Shown here piece after piece: positions 5,954 through 8,810 of a stretch of DNA of 8,810 bases; position 1 is the stretch's first letter; each line of letters opens with the position of its first letter. The translations under genes and the position numbers were made by a program. This stretch comes from Thermoleophilia bacterium (lineage in GTDB: Bacteria; Actinomycetota; Thermoleophilia; Gaiellales; Gaiellaceae). The notes under the pieces were generated by a model that was not told the DNA's origin, did no database searches, and worked only from the letters and a program-made list of their open reading frames with translations. The stretch lies in the NCBI GenBank assembly GCA_025927435.1, contig JAICLM010000078.1, positions 1-8,810 on the forward strand, given 5' to 3'.

Positions 5954-6331
5954 ATGCCGCCGGCCCGAATCGTGCTCGTCGAGGACAACGAGGTTTTTCG
6001 CGACGCCCTCGAGCTCTTGCTCGGAATGAGGGACGACGTCGAGATCGTCGCGTCGGTGGGAGACGGGGTGGCGGCGGTCGCGGCAGCGAAGGAGTACCGC
6101 CCGGACGTGATGCTGATGGACTACCGCATGCCCGCCCTCGACGGTATCCAGGCGACGGCGCAGATCGTGGAGGAGGTGCCGGGGGTCGCCGTCGTCGCGC
6201 TGACCGCCTCCGCGGACGCCGCCGAGCGCGAGGCTCTCGTCGAGGCCGGAGCAGTCGCCTGCCTGATGAAGGACCAGGAGCTCGACGAGATCGTCGCGGC
6301 CATCCTCCAAGCGGCCGCAGTCGCGCGTTGA
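5954..6331 (+). CDS. Stand-alone response regulator receiver domain
   Basis: 125 residues consisting only of a CheY-like receiver, with no DNA-binding or enzymatic output domain. All phosphorylation residues are present: acidic pocket Glu10/Asp11 (VLVEDNEVF), phospho-acceptor Asp56 (LMDYRMPALDG), Thr84 (ALTAS) and Lys106 (CLMKD). Sequence style (EDN, DYRMP, GA...LMK) resembles the NarL/LuxR-type receivers minus the HTH. The switch position three residues before Lys106, normally aromatic (Tyr in CheY and NarL), is Cys103. The ATG at 5954 is 11 bp after the fakA stop, and the TGA overlaps the degV TTG start. The protein is therefore made together with FakA and the FakB-like carrier. No histidine kinase is in the window. 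Possible roles are docking to FakA or FakB, or being a phosphate sink or relay; the sequence does not decide between them. Confidence 0.93.
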   Translation: MPPARIVLVEDNEVFRDALELLLGMRDDVEIVASVGDGVAAVAAAKEYRPDVMLMDYRMPALDGIQATAQIVEEVPGVAVVALTASADAAEREALVEAGAVACLMKDQELDEIVAAILQAAAVAR

Positions 6332-7191
6332 ACCTCACCACCGAGAACACGGCGATCGTCCTCGACTCGACCGCCGATCTGCCGGACATCGCGGACCGCT
6401 TCCCGAACTGGCGCGTCGTGCCGCTCTACGTCCGCTTCGGGGACGAGAGCCTGCGCGACGGTGTGGACACCAGTGCCGCGGACTTCTACGAGCGGCTGCG
6501 CTCCTCGACCGTGTTCCCGACGACCTCGCAGCCGACGCCGGCCGACTTCCTCGCCTGTTACGAGGAGGTCTCCGCGTACGAGCGCATTCTCTCGCTCCAT
6601 GTCTCGGCGCGCGTTTCCGGGACCTTCGAGAGCGCCGAGAGGGCGGCGGCCGAGCTCGGCGACGGCCGCGTCCACGCGATCGACACCGAGACGGCATCGG
6701 CGTCCATCGCGATGCTCGCCCTCGCCATTCAGCGCCGGCTCGCGCGGGGCACGAGCGACGAGGAGATCGACGCGCTCGTCGAGCGGTACCTGCGGGAACG
6801 GGGACTGCTGTTCACGGTCGACACGCTCGAGTTCCTGCAGCGTGGCGGGCGGATCGGCAAGGCGGCTGCGTTCGCCGGGACGCTGCTGCAGGTCAAGCCG
6901 ATCCTCTCGATCCAGGAGGGCGAGGTCGTGCCGGTGAAACGCGTGCGCGGCGAGCGGAAGGCGTTCGCCGCGCTCGCCGCGGCGCTCGAGACGGAGACGG
7001 AGGACGAGCCGGCGTACCGGTTCGGTGTCGCGCACGCCGCAGCGCCGGAGCGTGCGGCCGAGCTCGAGGCACTCGTCCGCGAGCGGCGGCCGCGCGCCGT
7101 GCTGGAGCTCGTGGTCACGCTCGGCGCGGTGATCGGCGCGCACGCCGGCCCGGGCACACTGGCGCTCTTCTGGTTCCGCGACGGAGACTGA
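6328..7191 (+). CDS. DegV family fatty-acid-binding protein (FakB-like)
   Basis: 287 residues, the usual length of DegV proteins. Visible family signatures are IVLDSTADLP at 10-19, RFGDESLRDGVD, PTTSQPTP at 64-71, HVSARVSGTFESA around 91-103, FTVDTLEFLQRGGRIGKAA, LLQVKPILSIQEGEVVPVKRVRGERK, and GAHAGPGTLALFWF near the C-terminus with His272. In FakB, Thr/Ser residues of the TTSQP and SGT segments and the C-terminal His hold the fatty-acid carboxylate that FakA phosphorylates; equivalents are present here. The TTG at 6328 is the start because it overlaps the receiver stop (TTGA) and places DSTADLP at the correct N-terminal position; there is no ATG, GTG or other TTG just upstream in frame. Linkage to fakA supports a FakB role. 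Acyl-chain preference cannot be read from sequence. The gene is in the same frame as recG, separated by one TGA and a 45-bp spacer. Confidence 0.93.
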   Translation: MNLTTENTAIVLDSTADLPDIADRFPNWRVVPLYVRFGDESLRDGVDTSAADFYERLRSSTVFPTTSQPTPADFLACYEEVSAYERILSLHVSARVSGTFESAERAAAELGDGRVHAIDTETASASIAMLALAIQRRLARGTSDEEIDALVERYLRERGLLFTVDTLEFLQRGGRIGKAAAFAGTLLQVKPILSIQEGEVVPVKRVRGERKAFAALAAALETETEDEPAYRFGVAHAAAPERAAELEALVRERRPRAVLELVVTLGAVIGAHAGPGTLALFWFRDGD

Positions 7192-7236
7192 CGTCCGGTC
7201 CGCGCGGGATACTCAGCGCGCCCGGTGCCGCGGACG

Positions 7237-8810
7237 ATGACAGCCACCCGTCGACAGACGGTCTTTGCAGGCCTGGACCAACCAGGGACATGGCCCCCGA
7301 CTCCGCGAGCCCTGCGGCCGCGGCGTCTCGACCTCGGCCTCGACTCGCTCCCGGGAGTCGCCGCGGCCACGCAGCGGAAGCTCGGCAAGCTCGGCCTCGC
7401 GTCCGTGCGGGATGTGCTCGAGCACCGGCCGCGGCGGTACGAGAGCGCTGCGGACGAAGTTCCGATCGCCGCCCTCCGCCAGGGGGAGGAGGTCGTGGTC
7501 AGCGGCCGCGTGCTCAACCTCGAGAAGCGGCCGATGCGGGGGCGGCGGCGGACCCGGATCGTCGCGCGGGTCGCCGACGACACGGCCGCGATCAGCGTCA
7601 CCTGGTTCAACCAGCCCTGGCTCTCCGATCGGCTGAAGCCGGGGACGGAGGTCCGCCTGCGTGGGAAGCTCGGCCGCTTCGGCTTCGAGCCCCGTTCGTA
7701 CGACATCGGGGACGAGGCGCGCGCAACCGCGGACTTCGCTCCGGTCTACCCGGCCGCTGAGGAGATCGCCGCAACGACCGTGCGCCGGGTCGTCGATGCC
7801 GCGCTGCCGCTCGCGCTCAACGTCGCCGATCCACTGCCCGCCGAGCTGCGCGAGCGGGAGGGACTCGCGCTCAAGCGGGACGCCCTTGCCGCCGTGCACC
7901 GGCCGCGGAATCCAGGCGAGGCGGAAAGGGGCCGGCAGCGGCTCGCGTTCGAGGAGCTGCTCGTGCTCCAAATCGGCATCGCCCGTCGCGCGGCCGAGCG
8001 GGAGCGCACGCTGGCTCCGGCACTGGAGGAGCCAGGCGACCTCATCCACCGCTACCGCCGGGCGCTGCCGTTCGCGTTGACGCCCTACCAGGAGCAGGCG
8101 ATCCGCGAGATCGACGGAGATCTCGCGCGCACAGTGCCGATGCAGCGGCTGCTGCAGGGAGACGTCGGCTCGGGCAAGACCGTCGTTGCGCTCTATGCGC
8201 TCCTGCGGGCCGTCGAGAGCGGCCGCCAGGGTGCGCTGATGGCGCCGACCGAGACGCTCGCCGAGCAGCACTTCCTCACGGTCGCCGACCTTTGCCTCGA
8301 GCTCGGCGTCAGCTGCGCGCTCCTCACGAGCTCGTCGCGGAAGCGCGAGCGCGAGGCTGCGCTCGGCGCCGACGTCGTGGTCGGGACGCACGCGCTCATC
8401 CAGGAGGGCTTCGAGCTCCGGGATCTCGCCCTCGCCGTGGTCGACGAGCAGCACCGCTTCGGCGTCGAGCAGCGCTCGGCCCTCGTAGCCGGCCGCGCTC
8501 CGCACGTCCTCCACATGACGGCGACCCCGATTCCGCGCACGCTCGCCCTCACGGTCTACGGCGATCTCGCGGTGTCGGAGATCGCGAAGCCGCCCGCGTC
8601 GCGCAAGCCGGTGATCACGAGCTGGATCACCGAGGACCGTGCCTCGGAGGCGTACACGCGGCTCACGCGGCTGTTGCGCGAGGGGCGGCAGGCGTACGTC
8701 GTCTGCCCGCTGATCGAGGCGTCCGAGACGTCGCTCGCCCGGGCGGCCGAGGAGGAGGCCGAGCGGCTGCGCCGGGCCGAGCTGCGCGACTTCCGCGTCG
8801 GCTGTCTCCA
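7237..8810 (+). CDS. recG: ATP-dependent DNA helicase RecG, 3'-partial
   Basis: First 524 codons of RecG, which remodels stalled replication forks and branched recombination intermediates. After about 30 unconserved residues comes LDSLPGVAAATQRKLGKLG...DVLEHRPRRYE. The wedge/OB domain follows (GEEVVVSGRVLNLEKR...ISVTWFNQPWL...KPGTEVRLRGKLGRF). The helicase lobe has ALTPYQEQAIREI, Walker A GDVGSGKT at 308-315, MAPTETLAEQH, the motif II form DEQHRFG from 403 and MTATPIPRT from 427. The second lobe starts with YVVCPLIEASE and then leaves the window; about 170-200 residues are missing if it has the usual length near 700. The ATG at 7237 is chosen; a GTG at 7225 in the same frame is possible and neither has an SD. 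A weak -10-like GATACT at 7208-7213 lies upstream. recG downstream of the DAK2 gene matches actinobacterial and Bacillus gene order. Confidence 0.95.
   Translation, partial: MTATRRQTVFAGLDQPGTWPPTPRALRPRRLDLGLDSLPGVAAATQRKLGKLGLASVRDVLEHRPRRYESAADEVPIAALRQGEEVVVSGRVLNLEKRPMRGRRRTRIVARVADDTAAISVTWFNQPWLSDRLKPGTEVRLRGKLGRFGFEPRSYDIGDEARATADFAPVYPAAEEIAATTVRRVVDAALPLALNVADPLPAELREREGLALKRDALAAVHRPRNPGEAERGRQRLAFEELLVLQIGIARRAAERERTLAPALEEPGDLIHRYRRALPFALTPYQEQAIREIDGDLARTVPMQRLLQGDVGSGKTVVALYALLRAVESGRQGALMAPTETLAEQHFLTVADLCLELGVSCALLTSSSRKREREAALGADVVVGTHALIQEGFELRDLALAVVDEQHRFGVEQRSALVAGRAPHVLHMTATPIPRTLALTVYGDLAVSEIAKPPASRKPVITSWITEDRASEAYTRLTRLLREGRQAYVVCPLIEASETSLARAAEEEAERLRRAELRDFRVGCL

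Noticed and set aside
4077..6389. 770-codon open frame on the minus strand across asp23, fakA and the receiver
   Set aside because: It is a shadow of the plus-strand genes caused by very high GC. The translation is Arg/Pro/His-rich with no family motifs, while the plus strand encodes well-recognised proteins.
7195..7235. Possible GCGCG...CGCGC hairpin before recG acting as a terminator
   Set aside because: The arms are short low-complexity GC repeats with no T-tract; such pairings arise by chance throughout this sequence.
7189..7239. DegV-RecG fusion by read-through of the single TGA
   Set aside because: The frame is open from the degV stop to the recG start, but both proteins are full-length families on their own and there is no read-through signal; short open spacers are expected at this GC content.
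7213..8514. 433-codon minus-strand open frame opposite recG
   Set aside because: Same GC shadow effect. The plus strand has complete RecG motifs; the antisense product has no recognisable domain.

Overview
The window is very GC-rich (roughly 70% by eye) and densely packed. Codons end mostly in G or C, spacers are short, and four gene junctions overlap by start/stop codons. Gene content and order point to a high-GC actinobacterium. A deep lineage such as Thermoleophilia would fit, but that placement is inferred from composition and synteny and no lineage marker confirms it. There are no tRNA or rRNA genes, CRISPR arrays, insertion sequences or phage genes visible. Almost everything is core metabolism or housekeeping.

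Region 1 (2-3258, + strand) is a riboflavin operon: ribD (5' end outside the window), ribE, ribBA and ribH. RibD supplies the deaminase/reductase steps. RibBA makes both precursors (the pyrimidine branch from GTP and the four-carbon unit from ribulose 5-phosphate). RibH condenses them into lumazine, and RibE dismutates lumazine to riboflavin. ribE/ribBA and ribBA/ribH overlap as ATGA. RibH carries an unusual acidic, Pro/Ala/Glu-rich N-terminal extension of about 90 residues. The reductase part of RibD looks shortened.

Region 2 (3289-3480) is rpmB, encoding a zinc-ribbon (four-Cys) ribosomal protein L28. It is followed tail-to-tail, only 3 bp away, by a minus-strand single-domain cupin gene (3484-3930).

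Region 3 (3982-8810, + strand) is an asp23/yloU - fakA/yloV - receiver - degV/fakB - recG run. It resembles the rpmB-yloU-yloV-...-recG order of Bacillus and the rpmB-DAK2-recG order of actinobacteria. Here a DegV protein (the fatty-acid-binding FakB family) sits with its likely kinase FakA, which together would make acyl-phosphate from free fatty acids. Between them is a stand-alone response-regulator receiver domain with no output domain. The receiver starts 11 bp after fakA and overlaps degV through a TTGA junction. This kinase/receiver/fatty-acid-carrier arrangement is the most notable feature of the window and suggests phospho-signalling control of fatty-acid activation. recG runs off the right edge, with helicase motifs I-III present and the C-terminal helicase lobe cut off.

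No stretch over 300 bp lacks a gene. The longest spacers are 51 bp (cupin/asp23 divergent) and 45 bp (degV/recG).
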